From Athripsodes cinereus (Eukaryota; Arthropoda; Insecta; Trichoptera; Leptoceridae), in the NCBI GenBank assembly GCA_947579605.1, contig OX388306.1, positions 2,790,001-2,854,000 of the forward strand: a stretch of 64,000 bases of DNA, written 5' to 3'. The position numbers were made by a program, and so were the translations under genes. Shown here piece after piece: positions 32,780 to 44,664 of this stretch; the first letter of the stretch is position 1; every line of letters begins with the position of its first letter. A model generated the notes under the pieces. It was not told where the DNA came from. It saw only the letters and a program-made list of their open reading frames with translations, and searched no databases.

Positions 32780-33030
32780 GCTGTGGGAGAGGGCAGAAGA
32801 CCGGTGAGCCGCTCTAGAAGAAGCTGGCAAGGGCAGGTGTCAAACTTGTGTGTTGAAAGGCTTGGTTTGGAGTGGCCAGAGGTCCTGGAAGCAGCGGTGA
32901 ACAGGGATCTCTGGAGGAGGTACCTAGGCGCAATGGGCCCCCGACCCAACTAGGATAAGGGGAAGAAGATGTACCTATGTACATGATGTTGTTCTTATTT
33001 TTTTTTGTATGTACTATTTTGGAAAATAAA
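32780..33030 (+). pseudogene. LINE 3' fragment
   Basis: The translation RSWQGQVSNLCVERLGLEWP…VLEAAVNRDLWRRYLGAMGP before a stop resembles the 'NRDLWR' C-terminal end of RTE-like ORFs (compare SNRDLWKSKREAF at 25154-25757). An A-rich tail with AAATAAATAAATAC ends at about 33035. Confidence 0.6.
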
Positions 33031-33749
33031 TAAATACAAAAAAAATATTGTCACTGTACATTGATAACAATATTTTTTCACATTTACCTGAGACATCAGA
33101 TTCCTTAGACAGGTTGGGTTAGTTGTCAGATATTTATGTTTGCAATATTTGTTTTTACATAGGTATTATATTTTTGCTTCTATGATTCGTTTGTGTTATC
33201 TGAGATAGGACGACTTCGGGGTCTTATGGGGTTTAATCATTTGATGGTTTTCCTCTCTACTTCCATTATCAATTCCATTCCTTTATTTCCTTCTTGATTA
33301 CATGTTTGAAATATTTTGTGTTTAACAATAACTACATATTTGTATGTATGTTAAATTATTTAATACTAAACTATGTTGTGGTTTAATATTAAAATATGAT
33401 TAACTTCTAATCTATTCTATTTTGAAAAGCCATCCATTCATTTACGATTGATCAGGTGAATTATGGTTTCAGTTCATAGAAAAGTGCTAAATAACACACA
33501 AAATATTAAAAAAAAAAATTGTCCAGCTTCGATGACACACCACAAAATTTATTGCTAACAATAAATTGAAAATTGACTCATAATATTGATAAATATTTGT
33601 ATTTAGGCATGATTTGCGTTCACTCTAAAATATATTAATTGAATTTAATGTTTCAGTTTTGACATTGTGAAACAACATTTTAATGATATAAAAAAACACT
33701 GTTTTTTGTTTCACATTAATGTATACCAAAGTATACCACAATTACGCCT

Positions 33750-33900
33750 AGCGCTTTCACCAGTAAATTGGCAGCTTCAGAAGCAAATTAAAAACTGAAC
33801 TCTTCACTGGCGCCCTTGAGACGGTCTAGGGACTGTGAAACGGCGTCAAAAATAAAATTATCCAAAATCATCATCATCATCATCAGGGTGGAGTATTAAC
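33750..33900 (+). mobile_element. CR1/jockey-like LINE 3' end with (ATC)n tail
   Basis: CTTCAGAAGCAAATTAAAAA, CTCTTCACTGGCGCCCTTGA, GACGGTCTAGGGACTGTGAA and ATCATCATCATCATCA align with 53500-53692 and 19375-19690. Only the last ~150 bp are present. Confidence 0.78.
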
Positions 33901-34223
33901 TTGTTTGAAAGAAAAAACAGTGTTTTTTATAGTTTTTATTATTAAAAATATATTAGTTGTATTAAGAATATGGAAGTATAGATTAGGTGAAAATTGGTAT
34001 TTAGATATTAAAGGTATTTCGAATGCTTGCCTCAGTTACTGTTGAAGCTCTGTTGTATTCCAAAGTTGTTGTATTAATTATATTTCTAATGGATGCATCA
34101 CTAAGATAAAATTCTATTTAAAAAAATCTATCAAATTTTTGTTCAAGCGCTTGTCAAATGCTACTACTAAATACTAATATTTCGTTTCATTCCAGATCGA
34201 TCGATTTGAATGTTATTAAATAC

Positions 34224-34385
34224 CTCGGTCTCTCCATCCGTGTCGAGTCTTCATCTTCCGGCATCCAAGTGTACTTCTTTGGATCAGGCTGGCTACACAC
34301 AGACTTTGGTCTCCTTCTGAAATATGAACACTCCAAGTCTTCGTCATACTGGTAAAGCTCGTCAGGCGTCTGGGCCGGAGGATAC
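34224..34385 (-). CDS. Internal exon B of the same host gene
   Basis: This 162 bp exon (54 codons) is read on the minus strand. The acceptor is TATTTGAAG|G, which has a poor pyrimidine tract, and the donor is CCGAG|GTATTT. It is entered and left in phase 2, exactly as needed after exon A (codon AG+G = Arg). The frame is open and contains QTPDELYQYDEDLECSYF, then a basic RRRPKSVCSQP stretch, then KKYTWMPEDEDSTRMERP. The mix of acidic, basic and Tyr-containing short motifs is typical of intracellular signalling or scaffold tails, but no family can be named. The intron just upstream holds a degenerate ~110 bp minisatellite that starts within about 20 bp of the acceptor. Confidence 0.8.
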
Positions 34386-34399
34386 CTTCAAATAGACAA

Positions 34400-35300
34400 A
34401 TTATAATTTCCTGATCATCAAGACGATTATGTCATGGAAACATCCAACAGACAAATTTTTCTCTGATTATCAATTATTAACATTGATGTCATGCAAACAT
34501 CTCTCTGACGAATATGATTTCTTGATCATCTAGACGATCACGCCTTGGAAACATTCAACAAATAAATAATTGTTTTCTGATTATCAGTAAATATCGATGT
34601 CATGTAAACATTTTTTTGACGATCATGATTTCCTGATCATCAAGGTGATCACGCCTTGGAAGCATTCAACAGACAAATCATTCTCTGATTTATAATTATT
34701 TTTTTGTCATGCAAATACTTTTTTAAAGATTATGATTTCCTGATCATCCAAAGGATCACGGCATGAAAATATCCAACAGATAAATTACTTATTCTCTGAT
34801 TATCAATAAACATAAATGTTATGCAAAGATCTTTTTGACGATTATGATTTCCTGATCATCAAGACGATCATGCCTTGAAAACATCTAACAGACAATTTAT
34901 AATCTGATTTCTTATTAATTTTTTGTAATGCAAAGATCTATTGGAAGATTATGATTTTCTGATCACCAAGACGATTACGCATTGGAAATATCCAACAAAC
35001 AAAGTATGATTTTTCTGATTATCATTATAGTGTTGTCATACAAACATCCATAGTTAAGATTTCCTGATCAGCAGCTTGTTTCGTGAAAATTATGATTTTT
35101 TGATCATCAACATAATATTGCTGACATGCAAACATTCGATTAAAAATTATCAATTTTAACAGAAACATCAAACACAAATAATTATTATGATTTTCTGATA
35201 ATTTGCAATTCTGTGATATCATGCAATATAATGACGATTTCATGATTATTGAGATGGTGATAACAAGCAATATCCAATAAGCAATAAATTATGATTTGCT
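34400..35300. repeat. Degenerate ~110 bp minisatellite
   Basis: CTGATCATC-type anchors occur at 34411, 34521, 34633, 34740, 34852, 34959 and 35064, with further decayed units to about 35300-35400. Spacing is 105-112 bp. Units share ACATCCAACAGACAAAT, TCTGATTATCA and TGTCATGCAAACAT. It lies in the intron immediately upstream of exon B. Confidence 0.85.
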
Positions 35301-35899
35301 GATCCAATATGAATTTAGTATAATCTATTCCTGATGATTTCGCCGTAAAAAAATCAAGTGGATAAATTATGATATTCCGATTACTATTAATATAGAAATC
35401 AATCTTTAACCAGCAGTTAAAAGAACAAAGATAATTCCAAACGCTCTTTTGGCAAGACTTAAAACTATTTAATAAAATCAATGAGAGTTATTTTTATGCA
35501 TACAAAATGAACAGTTTATTTTCATTCAATTCCAAAATTTATTGTTACTGTTGTAACAATCTAATAATTATTATAATTATGTTGGATGATTTATTCGGCG
35601 ACGTTTAATGGAGCATCCATCTCAAGGGCGCGGGAAACTATGTTGGAAGAGCGAAGTCTTCAGCTTGCTCCTGAACGTTGTAATCGGCTGTAATTAACAA
35701 ACTTGTTTGACTTCAGGAAAGTACCTACGTTCAATACTTGTATCATAGTTTTTAACGAATTTCTCCGAATCACAGAAATGAGTTATAGCGGTATTCGAAA
35801 CTCGGCGACAGAAATAATTCAGCCTCTTATTCGTGAGCTCACAGTTTATCATATTATAGCTGTGAGTTTAAAGGAAAAATAAGCATGATAGAGTAATGC

Positions 35900-36002
35900 T
35901 AACTCCCTTTCACGACACAAGCTTTTAGAAGCTTACTGTGAAAGGTGGATAAGGTTGTATTTGGGTTTATAACAAAACCCAGATATATCTTCTTTTTTTT
36001 TA
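35900..36002 (+). mobile_element. Family B SINE, 3' half
   Basis: CCCTTTCACGACACAAGCTT, TACTGTGAAAGGTGGATAAG and AACCCAGATATATCTTC end in a T-rich tail. The tRNA-like head is missing. Confidence 0.7.
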
Positions 36003-36377
36003 ATATTTTTGAACTCAAACTTCATCATATTTTTGTGAGTTTAAAGGACAGTTTTTAACGATCTTGTTAAGAGTTTATTTATATTTAGATACTAATTTTC
36101 AACAAGAGAAGATACTTCAATAAACATTAGAGTTGTTATCTACTTATTTTTAAATATTTGTGTTGGCATTAAATTTGTGTTACAAACACATTTCAGTATG
36201 GAAAATAAGAGATTGTTTCGTGATACTTTGAAAGAGATACTGCGTCATACGAAAATGTAAGTAATGCTTAAAGTCCATGTTTTGTACGAGAAAAAATATA
36301 TCCCTAATTAAACCGTTAAATAACTCGTAATACAAAACGTTCTATGGTGAATATATTCAACAATACGGCCAAAAGTT

Positions 36378-36560
36378 TGTCGAGTTCGTCGGTAGCCCGG
36401 AGGTAGAGTCTCGACCTCGTGAACAACGGGTCCGTGATACCAGGTGTCGACAGACTCCCCTTTCGCGACACAAGATTTTAGTAGCTTACTGTGAAAGGTG
36501 TATAAGGTTGTATTTAGGTTTATAACAAACAAAACCCAGATATATCTTGAAAAAAAAAGC
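36378..36560 (+). mobile_element. Family B SINE, near full-length
   Basis: GAGTTCGTCGGTAGCCCGGA, GGTAGAGTCTCGACCTCGTG and a box B altered to GATACCAGGTG are followed by CCCCTTTCGCGACACAAG, AAGGTGTATAAGGTTGTATT and an A-rich end. The decayed box B suggests an old, silent copy. Confidence 0.78.
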
Positions 36561-36934
36561 ATAAAAATAGAAAAAAAAATAATACCATATTGTGTGTTTT
36601 TTATAACTTCTTAGGTATAACGAGACGTAAGCATTAACGATTACATAACAAAATAACGAATTAATTAACTTTCGCTATAATTGTGATTGACTAATGATTA
36701 ACGTAAGCTGGCTATTAAGAGCGAGTCACAATTTTGACTATCTAAAAATTGAGCATAATTTTTGGTGTGGGGTGGTACGATATCTTGAAAAAGGTATTGA
36801 AAGCTTTTATCTTATAGACTAGTGACTCATTAAAACCTTTTTCAAAAATTATATTTCAAAATTAATAAAATGTTCCGTGGAGCATTCGGCAAAGAAAACG
36901 TTTCCAACTCGTCATTTCCACAGTTTTCGAGTGT

Positions 36935-37325
36935 ACTTTATTTTTTTGAACGCAATATAGATCTATCCTAACATACTTACTTCTTTCGCTTCTTCTACAT
37001 TCATCCAGTTTCTCATACATGCACGCCGATTTCTCTGACTTAACACGCGGCTGTCTTTCAGATAAATACATTCTCATCGCTATCCTTTCATTGTGCATTC
37101 GCTCACCATGTAAAACCATCTCAATTTCTTTATACACCACTGTCTTCATATCAGGAGAATGAGCGGATCTCACATCCGCTCATTCTCCTGATATCCCCAT
37201 TCTTCACTCTATCTCGCAACGTCCTACCAAACATTCTTCTCAGTGATTGTATCTTCACAGTATTTATTCCACCCTCGTCCTTTTTCAGGCACGTCCAAGT
37301 TTCGCTTACATACAAGTTTGTATAA
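36935..37325 (-). pseudogene. RTE-like LINE C-terminal fragment
   Basis: Minus-strand pieces include RACMYEKLDECRRSERSKY in one frame and NEWGYQENERM-type sequence, matching the nucleotide order of 5385-5740 (ACATTCATCCAGTTTCTCAT, GCACGCCGATTTCTCTGAC). Many frameshifts are present. It includes a 47 bp palindrome at 37148-37194. Confidence 0.62.
37148..37194. repeat. Perfect 21 bp-arm palindrome in LINE fragment
   Basis: The arm ATATCAGGAGAATGAGCGGA plus T at 37148-37168 is exactly reverse-complemented at 37174-37194 with a 5 bp spacer CTCAC. Related LINE copies have the segment only once. Confidence 0.92.
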
Positions 37326-37584
37326 TTATTTTAAACATATCTAACAATTTCAAGGAAGGAAAATTCGATAATGGATAATGTTTAAGCGAGAATGACATTA
37401 AATTCAAATTACAGGTTGCAAAAATGCGATGATAAGCATACGAAATTAATGAATGTGAAAACGACACGAACTAGATTTTTTTAAACTTTCAAATGATAGT
37501 TTTGTCATTGTATGATCAGAATACGCAAAAACAATCTAAAACCATGAATAATTTTAGACAGACGAAAAAAATCAACAAAATGGT

Positions 37585-37730
37585 AGGATCGTGTGAGAGA
37601 TCCTGAAGGGGGTTACAGTGTATGAGGCGTTTAGACAGGCGGAGGATAGGGCGCGGTGGAAGAGCTTGTCGCTTGGTTGGGGTCATGGTGGTCACGATCG
37701 TCAGCATTGAGGGACCGATTTGGAAGAGAA
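37585..37730 (+). pseudogene. LINE 3' fragment
   Basis: Reading plus: YEAFRQAEDRARWKSLSLGW and GHGGHDRQH before a stop, then GAGGGACCGA. The end matches 63745-63945 (RHDSHDPQD, stop, GAGGGACCGA). Confidence 0.65.
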
Positions 37731-37734
37731 GAGA

Positions 37735-38280
37735 GAAAATTAAAACAACGCTAATATCTGTTTAAGAGTGACGCGTCATTTAGTCAGGTATAACAGATGG
37801 TGTAAGTAAGGTTGAATATTTAATGGTGGTATGCTTATCTGAGTAACACTCATTATTAAGTGAGTTTTGATAATGTAACTAAAGAGAGTATAGACTTTTA
37901 ACAAAGTTATTCAAGGTGTCGTGTAATAATTAGATATTCTTTGATAATTTACACTCAAATTTAAAATCAAATTATGACAGTGCCTACTTGATTATTATCA
38001 TTATCATCTACGATGCTAGCTCTATAGTAACTCAAAAATAATTTTTGCGTAATATTTATGCAGACTCTGTTTGTGACAATGCGTGTATGTTTGTTTATAC
38101 ATAGCTGCTTTCGCAAAACAATAAGGAAACGACTTGTATTTAATACATGCATCCTTTAAGCATACTCCGAGATAATAATTTTCAACTTATTTAACAGATA
38201 AATATGTATTATGTTTATTGTTTCTAATTGTCCCTAGGCCTCTATTATGCAGGCACTTGAACTAGTCATATATACATATT
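37735..38280. other. AT-rich intronic DNA, no feature seen
   Basis: No shared repeat or exon-like island was recognised. Confidence 0.5.
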
Positions 38281-38284
38281 ATAA

Positions 38285-38375
38285 CATAAATAAAACAAGT
38301 GTTTTATTCTACTAATGGTTAAATATATGAGAGAGACGTCTTTCGTCTTATGAGGACATTCTCAATCGATGTCTT
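38285..38375. mobile_element. Single arm of the foldback family
   Basis: ATAAAACAAGTGTTTTATTC and GAGAGAGACGTCTTTCGTCT, TATGAGGACATTCTCAATC match one arm of 2681-2857. The opposite arm is absent. Confidence 0.78.
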
Positions 38376-38379
38376 GTGA

Positions 38380-39285
38380 TCAACGTTCAGTAAATAATTT
38401 GAGAATATAAATTACGACATCCAAATATATTATGTAGTCTTTGTAACGTGTCCGTAAACAACCGATATCCTTTTACGAACACATGAGCCTCCCTCAGAAA
38501 TAAAAAGAGTTTATAAAAAAAACGACTGAAAATACACATACCTATTGATAGTACACATAAAAATAAATTCGAGGACTCTCTACATGATTCAAATTGGTAT
38601 TGAAAGGGTTAATTGCATTTCTACTCAAGTGATTTTGTTTACCAATTTCCAGGATTGTTTCTTAAGAACAGCCAGGTTTAAAGCTTGTAATAATTAATAA
38701 GATGATAACAATGCAGAGAAGGGAGAAAGAGAGTTTTTAATGAAAGGGAGATAAAGTGTAGGAGAATTCGATTAAGAATGTCGATAGCTGTTAGTCACAT
38801 TTAAAAAAGACAATAATATAGCCTCCCCCAATGTTTTCATAACGAGGAAAGGATAGAGACATAATATATTATATCACCTTCTCTTATTATTGTTGAGAAA
38901 AAGTCCAAGATTTTATTTTCTTTTATCTTCGTTCTTCTCGGAAAGTTAAGAGGAAACGAGCCTTTTCTATTCAGATTGAGTTCCTGCCTTTCAACGGCTA
39001 TGTGTGTAGGTATATTGTATGTGACCTCTTTTCACATCATTTATTTGTCATTTTGCTGTACGTGGAGGTATCTATAAATAGAATTTTACAATGGCAACAT
39101 TTATTGTCTTCTGTTATCATCAAAATATAGGTATTGTACGTACAAAAAATTCAAAGAAAAAATTGGTACCTAACTATTTTTTTAATTTCCATTCACAGCC
39201 TGGGCGTTTTGTGTGTTATATTTTGAAATGTTATTTTTATAATGAAAACAAACAGAATTGTTAAATATAGACACAGCACAATTAA
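38380..39285. other. AT-rich intronic DNA, no feature seen
   Basis: No repeat family or exon was recognised. Confidence 0.5.
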
Positions 39286-39289
39286 ACAA

Positions 39290-39570
39290 ATAGACAATGA
39301 AACAACAGATACACTTGTCTGAAAGAAAGGGTGTGAGGAAGCGTGGGCGTCCGAGAACTATGTGGCTTGACCACGTAGATCAAATTCTCAAAGACGGGCG
39401 TGTGATAAGTCAGAAGAATCGGCGTGCATGTATGAGAAACTGGATGAATGTAGAAGAAGTGAAAGAAGTATGTAAGGATAGGTGAACATAGCGTTCTGTT
39501 CTCTCTGCCTACCCCACTTGGGACACGGAGTGAGGGTATAATAAAGTATAGTATAGTACAATAGTATGAA
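39290..39570 (+). pseudogene. RTE-like LINE C-terminal fragment
   Basis: The frame reads IHLSERKGVRKRGRPRTMWL, DHVDQILKDGRVISQKN and RRACMRNWMNVEEVKEVCKD before a stop, then SLPTPLGTR-type sequence and a tail of AGTATAGTATAGTAC. It is strongly 5'-truncated. Confidence 0.8.
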
Positions 39571-40134
39571 ACAAGAAACCATAATTGAGCACACATAATT
39601 TTAACGATGATGAATTTTGAAGATGTGATATGTCAATTTGATAATTATTATTGCGACCGATTGGTGTTGCAAAGCTAGTAAAGAACGTTGTTATTTTCGT
39701 ATGATCTGTCTCGAGAGTAACCCTGCTGATTTTGAGATACATTTATTTAATATATTGATTGCTATCTACGTGTTTCCAATATCGTTCATCAAAAATCGAA
39801 AAGCTTCAGATGCTTGCTCAATGTGGGCAACTTATTTATTTTCATAAAACAAAGTTTATGAGAAGCTCGAGTTAGGTATAAATTATTACAAAAACTTACA
39901 ACTTTATTGAAAAGTAGAAGCAAAACACTTTATGTATTCTCGAGTTGTAAGGAAGAAAGTTTTGATAATTTCTTATTAAAATGCTGAGCTCGCAGAGAAC
40001 AACTTAAAACCGTAAAGTAGGTACCTGGTTGTGTTGAAACAAGGTTCAAGTTTTACAACCTCTATTTTACTAGTAGGTAATATTATATTCAAGAAACAAA
40101 CCATTACTTTAATATTTCTGGTCGACCATTACAG

Positions 40135-40325
40135 ATTATCAGGAAATAAACAGGTGTTCGTGAAACCTCACGTATAAGACGATGAGGCATGCACCCATTC
40201 TGAATATTTTATTTTTGTATTTGCACTGTGAAAATAATCTGCATGTTTTTACTTGCCGTTAGACTGTAGGCAACCCCACTTGTGGGATATGCCGTGATGG
40301 TATAGTAGTGGTAGTAATATTTATT
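40135..40325 (+). mobile_element. TAG-tailed element copy
   Basis: CAGGTGTTCGTGAAACCTC, GATGAGGCATGCACCCATTC, CCCCACTTGTGGGATATGCC and GTGATGGTATAGTAGTGGTA keep the tail at the right. Confidence 0.75.
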
Positions 40326-40504
40326 TCCTAAGATTTTTTTCACAGTTCATTCACGAAATGATTTGAATTGTAGAGAATTATTGCCTTCAAAGCTTCTGCT
40401 AGCTTTTTTTAAGAGAAAAGTTCAAGAATCATTAAAAATGCACATTTTTTGGCTACACAATATAAAAGTATTCAAAATATATATTATCTAATCTTAGATA
40501 CTAT

Positions 40505-40740
40505 TTCATCACATCATATCCCACAAGTGTAGTAACCGGCAAACCAGCTGCCTGTTATAAACTTGCAAGCAGTCCTGTCCATGGCAACAAACAATTTAGA
40601 AATTCAGAATTGGTGGCAAACCTTATCGCTGATTGTGAAATGTAAAATGTCTTTTTTTTTAACACCTGCGTTTTACAGGACGTTCCAAAACTTGAAAAAA
40701 AGAGTGGGAGATCAATTCTTTGACGGGAGCTCCATGAAAA
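40505..40740 (-). mobile_element. TAG-tailed element copy
   Basis: ATCATATCCCACAAGTGTAG, GCAAACCAGCTGCCTGTTAT and GGGAGATCAATTCTTTGACG; the central GGACACTCGAAAAC block is diverged to GGACGTTCCAAAAC. Confidence 0.72.
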
Positions 40741-40809
40741 AGGATTTTATTACAACGAAAATAATTAATGAGCGATGCAGCGTGCCTGATATGCTCAGAG
40801 TGAGTCATT

Positions 40810-40895
40810 CGAGTTGGCCACCCTTTTAAAAGACACTCGAAAACTGACAAAAAGACTAGGAGACCAATATTTCGCCGGGTGCTCCATGGAACCTA
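40810..40895 (-). mobile_element. TAG-tailed element fragment
   Basis: GACACTCGAAAACTGACAAA and TTTCGCCGGGTGCTCCATGG are the 5' third of a further copy. Confidence 0.68.
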
Positions 40896-41284
40896 TTCTA
40901 ATCGATAATTGAAAATAATATTGGCACATAAATCAGACTTCTAACATATCAAAGTTGTTAATATTAAAACAATAATGAGATTTGTTGAAAGTTTATACTA
41001 CCTACTATCAAGGGTGTAAATCTATGAGAAGTTAGTTGGAAAGACAACCCTTACGATATTATAAATTATACCGGATCACTTTGGAATTATTAGTAAGAGG
41101 GTTTGGGGATTACTTTATCGACCATATGATTAAACGCATGTACAACCTACGAAATCTAAGCTGAATATAATTTATGGAGTGTATATAAAGTTGTATTTTT
41201 CTACTCGTGGTATTTTCACCACTAGATTATATAAAAAAAGGAAAATTTAATGGACCCATCCTTTTTCTTCTGCTGTGTTGATTT

Positions 41285-41480
41285 TTATTGAGATAGGTAC
41301 ACGTCTTTTTTTTCAAGGACATTGTCAATCTCTTTTTTGAATGAAGAGATTGACGATGTCAATGTCTTTATTGAATAAAGAGATAATTGAATACATTATT
41401 GAATACAATGCCATTTTATTGAATAAAGAGATTGACAATGTCCTTGAAAGTCGAAAGAAGTCTCTATCAATAAAAAATCC
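41285..41480. mobile_element. Diverged foldback family member
   Basis: TTTTTATTGAGATAGGTACA…CAAGGACATTGTCAATCTCT at the left is mirrored by AGAGATTGACAATGTCCTTG…TCTCTATCAATAAAAA at the right. The middle holds short AT-rich direct repeats (TTATTGAATAAAGAGAT). Confidence 0.7.
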
Positions 41481-42344
41481 CACTGGAGTCCCACTCAAAG
41501 AAAAGAGCTCTCAATCTTTTCTGTAAGTTTTAAGAATTTTACTCATCACACGTCACATTTGCACAACCAGTAATTTGTGCAAGCAGCAAGTCCTCTTAAA
41601 GGGCCCCTTTAGCAAAGACGATAAAACATTCAATTTTCATCAAGTTTGGTACACAAACTCTCAACACTTGTTGACCCTACGAATATTTTGATTTGATAAA
41701 ATATGAAAACAAATATTAATTACCAATATCAAACATTAACAACAAAAAAAAACTCGATTTTAGCTTCATAGTATTCGTTTATAAAAAAGCATATTTATAA
41801 AAATCAAATTCGGGGGTGTGTTTGGTACATAAATGCACGAGAATCCTACAAATTTTCATATAATTGTTTTAATATTGAGAATATTTAAATAGTTATTACA
41901 ATTATAGAACAAATAAATCTACTTTTTTTTTTTTTCATGGATATTGACCGACTTAAAAATATTTTTTTTTGATAAAATTTCTCATATTTTGAAACCAAAA
42001 ATCACCACATGAACTTAATTTTTTGTATACTAAAAAAAGTTTGCTTAAATCTGTAGTATTTATATGTTTGATGGGATGAATAAAATATATATATATTATA
42101 CCAATAATTTGTATTTTGATATAACAAAGAGTACCTTAATAAATCTCGTCAGTCTGCGATTTATTTACTTTTTAGTAAAAAACTAATATTGGTAATAAAT
42201 ATTATATCTTTTATTTTATCAAATCAATATGTTCGCAAGGGTCAACAAGTTTTGGCAGTTTTTCTATCAATTTGGTTGAAAATAGAATATTTTACCGTTT
42301 TTGCTAAACGGGGCCCTTAAGTAGTAAACAGAAAAAGTGTACCA

Positions 42345-42615
42345 ATATTTGCGAATCGGCTTAGACTGCTTTACGTGCACTTTAGCCATGATACGTTCAA
42401 AAATCTTCATCTTTTCTGTAAGCTATTGAATTTCCTGAAAAAGGTAGGTAATCGTATGATAAACAAGTAATTGATCATTTACAATTCACCAATGAACTAT
42501 CTATGCCACCAATGCCAAAATTTTTATTAGTACAGAGAAGACGATCTACATCTTTATATTACATACAGTGATTCAACTGGCTATGCTATTTGTGGTAGAT
42601 GCTATGAGGGATGAT
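42345..42615 (+). mobile_element. Diverged TAG-tailed element after a repeat fragment
   Basis: GCGAATCGGCTTAGACTG and GTGCACTTTAGCCATGATAC match the spacer of the palindrome at 3490-3950. It is followed by TCTTTTCTGTAAGC and TGGCTATGCTATTTGTGG, old versions of TAG-family blocks. Confidence 0.45.
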
Positions 42616-42629
42616 AATATATAGAAATA

Positions 42630-42950
42630 CTAGCTGACCCGGCAAACGTTGTTTTGCCATATAATATATAGATTTAATTAATAATATCGCTATTAAAAAA
42701 TAGGAGTTGATGGTAGAAGGGTGAAAATTTAGGGCTGTATGTATTTTTTAATGCCTCACCATAAAAAAAAATCCAAAAAATAAAATAAAAAATTCGGGGT
42801 GGACCACCCTTAACTTTTAAGAGTATGAAAAATAGATGTTGGCCGATTCTCAGACCTACCCGATAAGCACACAAAATTTCATAAAAATCGGTCTAGCCGT
42901 TTCGGAGGAGTATGATAACAAACACCGTGACACGAGAATTTTATATATTG
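42630..42950 (-). mobile_element. Helitron-like non-autonomous element, copy 2
   Basis: Read on minus: ATATATAAAATTCTCGTGTC, CCGAAACGGCTAGACCGATT, GGTGGTCCACCCCGAATTTT and a 3' end CCGGGTCAGCTAG|T. The CTAG end followed by T obeys the Helitron rule. Its 5' TC is not intact (CAATATATAAAA). Confidence 0.62.
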
Positions 42951-43289
42951 TATTTTTCCGCAACAGGATTCAATAACAATATGAAAATTGAAGGTACAAG
43001 ATACCTACCCAGTTTTATATCTTCAGAATAATGATTATTGATATAACGGATAATTGAGTTCTATGGAATTTCTTATTGCTTTATAACAAAAGACATGGAA
43101 CGCCTTTTCTATTGAATCGGAACAATAGCCTCTCAGAATTGCGTGATATTTACCATTAAAAGTTGGTTGAATATGCCATTGGTAGAGAAAGGAAGACCAA
43201 AAGTACTTTATAGTCTATTTAAATAGGTGTACCTAATTATGTATTGTGATTGTGAAATAAAGTTAAGAACCTATTTTGAAATAATTTTC

Positions 43290-43960
43290 ATACATTGCTG
43301 AACCTCGATGAGCTGGTGTGCATAGAAAGAGCAAAAACTATTTACATTCATATTATCATTACCGACAAAGGGACGACTCTTACAGGGATCATTACAGCAG
43401 AAGGCCAATGCAATCTTAGAAGAAAACCAACAATATCTAGACAACAACACAATAATTACAACACATTCCCAATTTTCCTGACAAACTCCGCATAAGTCAC
43501 GTCAAATATATCAACGTATCTAGATACTGGCTAGCCAGACCGTTAAATATTTGAAGAGCCCTTTCAATTGGGGACTTTGCCAATATGTTTGTTCTACTTT
43601 GAGGCTGATAAAAAAATCGTGATGTCCAGAACGTGCATATGCATCGGGAACATATATTTTAAAAAATTCCAGTATTATTGGATTAAATATGATACCGTTG
43701 AGCAATTTGAAAAAGTGACGAGCACAGAATATGAGGCAAAGAATGGACTTATTAAGATAAATATGAAAATAAATAGAAACAGAGATAAAGGTAGGTACAT
43801 GACAGATACACCATATATAGAAACAACTTAAGAAACGTGTACCTACCCGGCTATAAGAATTTTCAATGATCTACCGGAAGAGCTAAAAAATAGGAAAAGT
43901 TTTTTGTACATTTAAGAGGCAGTTAAGAAAAAAAAACGCTAGAAAGAAGAGATAGTGATG
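43290..43960 (+). pseudogene. Probable LINE remnant, mostly unreadable
   Basis: Only the end is interpretable: RIFNDLPEELKNRKSF-like sequence around 43850-43910, the usual 'FN.LP..L' end of jockey/CR1 ORFs, with a frameshift. The upstream open stretch at 43568-43831 has no recognisable motif and is not called as a gene. Confidence 0.4.
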
Positions 43961-44139
43961 GATTAATTTTAATTGCGAAATTTTTGACTAGGTATGTGTC
44001 AAGTTTATTACAAGACTTAAATTGTGTGCTTTTTTGAAGACAAATATAATTGAAGATTTTCATGCCTCTAATACCAGCTCTAAGATGCTGTCAGGTTGAT
44101 TTCTTGTCTTGTATTATGTTGATGAATAAATATTTGGGT

Positions 44140-44270
44140 TAGTTGGAAGAGATTGCGCCTTTGCGATAAACTCGCCCTCTGTATATTGATTGTATTTAAT
44201 TTAAATGTATACCTTTTATGTAATTGTTTTTTATCAATGTACAGTAAAGAATAAATAAATAAATAATATT
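44140..44270 (+). mobile_element. Solo LINE 3' tail (GTTAGTTGGAAGA family)
   Basis: GTTAGTTGGAAGAGATTGCG, GATAAACTCGCCCTCTGTAT and AATGTACAGTAAAGAATAAA, then AAATAAATAA. Confidence 0.78.
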
Positions 44271-44664
44271 ATTATTTTTGTTATTATAACATTAGCAATT
44301 AAATAAAAAAGACGAAAAAAAAATTATTCATCATATAAAAAAAAACTTGTTAAAAAGACGTTATCGCTTAGTTTTAAAATTTTCTGCTGTTGATACGATA
44401 TTTAAACTGACTCGCGCCATAATTCTTATCTATGGTTTTTCGTAGATATATGTTGTACATGACTTTTATCTATGTAAACTCATTTCCGTACTATAGCTGT
44501 AAGCCTCCGACAGCTCAGACTTTTTATTTAAAAAAAAGTCAATATTCCACCTGCAGGGATTTTAAAATCTGATTCCATCGCTCTTTTCCTTTCATTAATA
44601 TCCGGGAAAAGAGGTTATTTCAACAATTTTTCTTTCTTGAATAAAATTACAAACTTTTCCTCTA

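Noticed and set aside
32539..32817. Open frame with repeated SFVVIFLN
   Set aside because: It is produced by a 24 bp minisatellite, which cannot shift the frame; there is no other coding signal.
43568..43831. 87-codon open frame
   Set aside because: No recognisable motif; the following sequence is a LINE end, and the composition is AT-driven.
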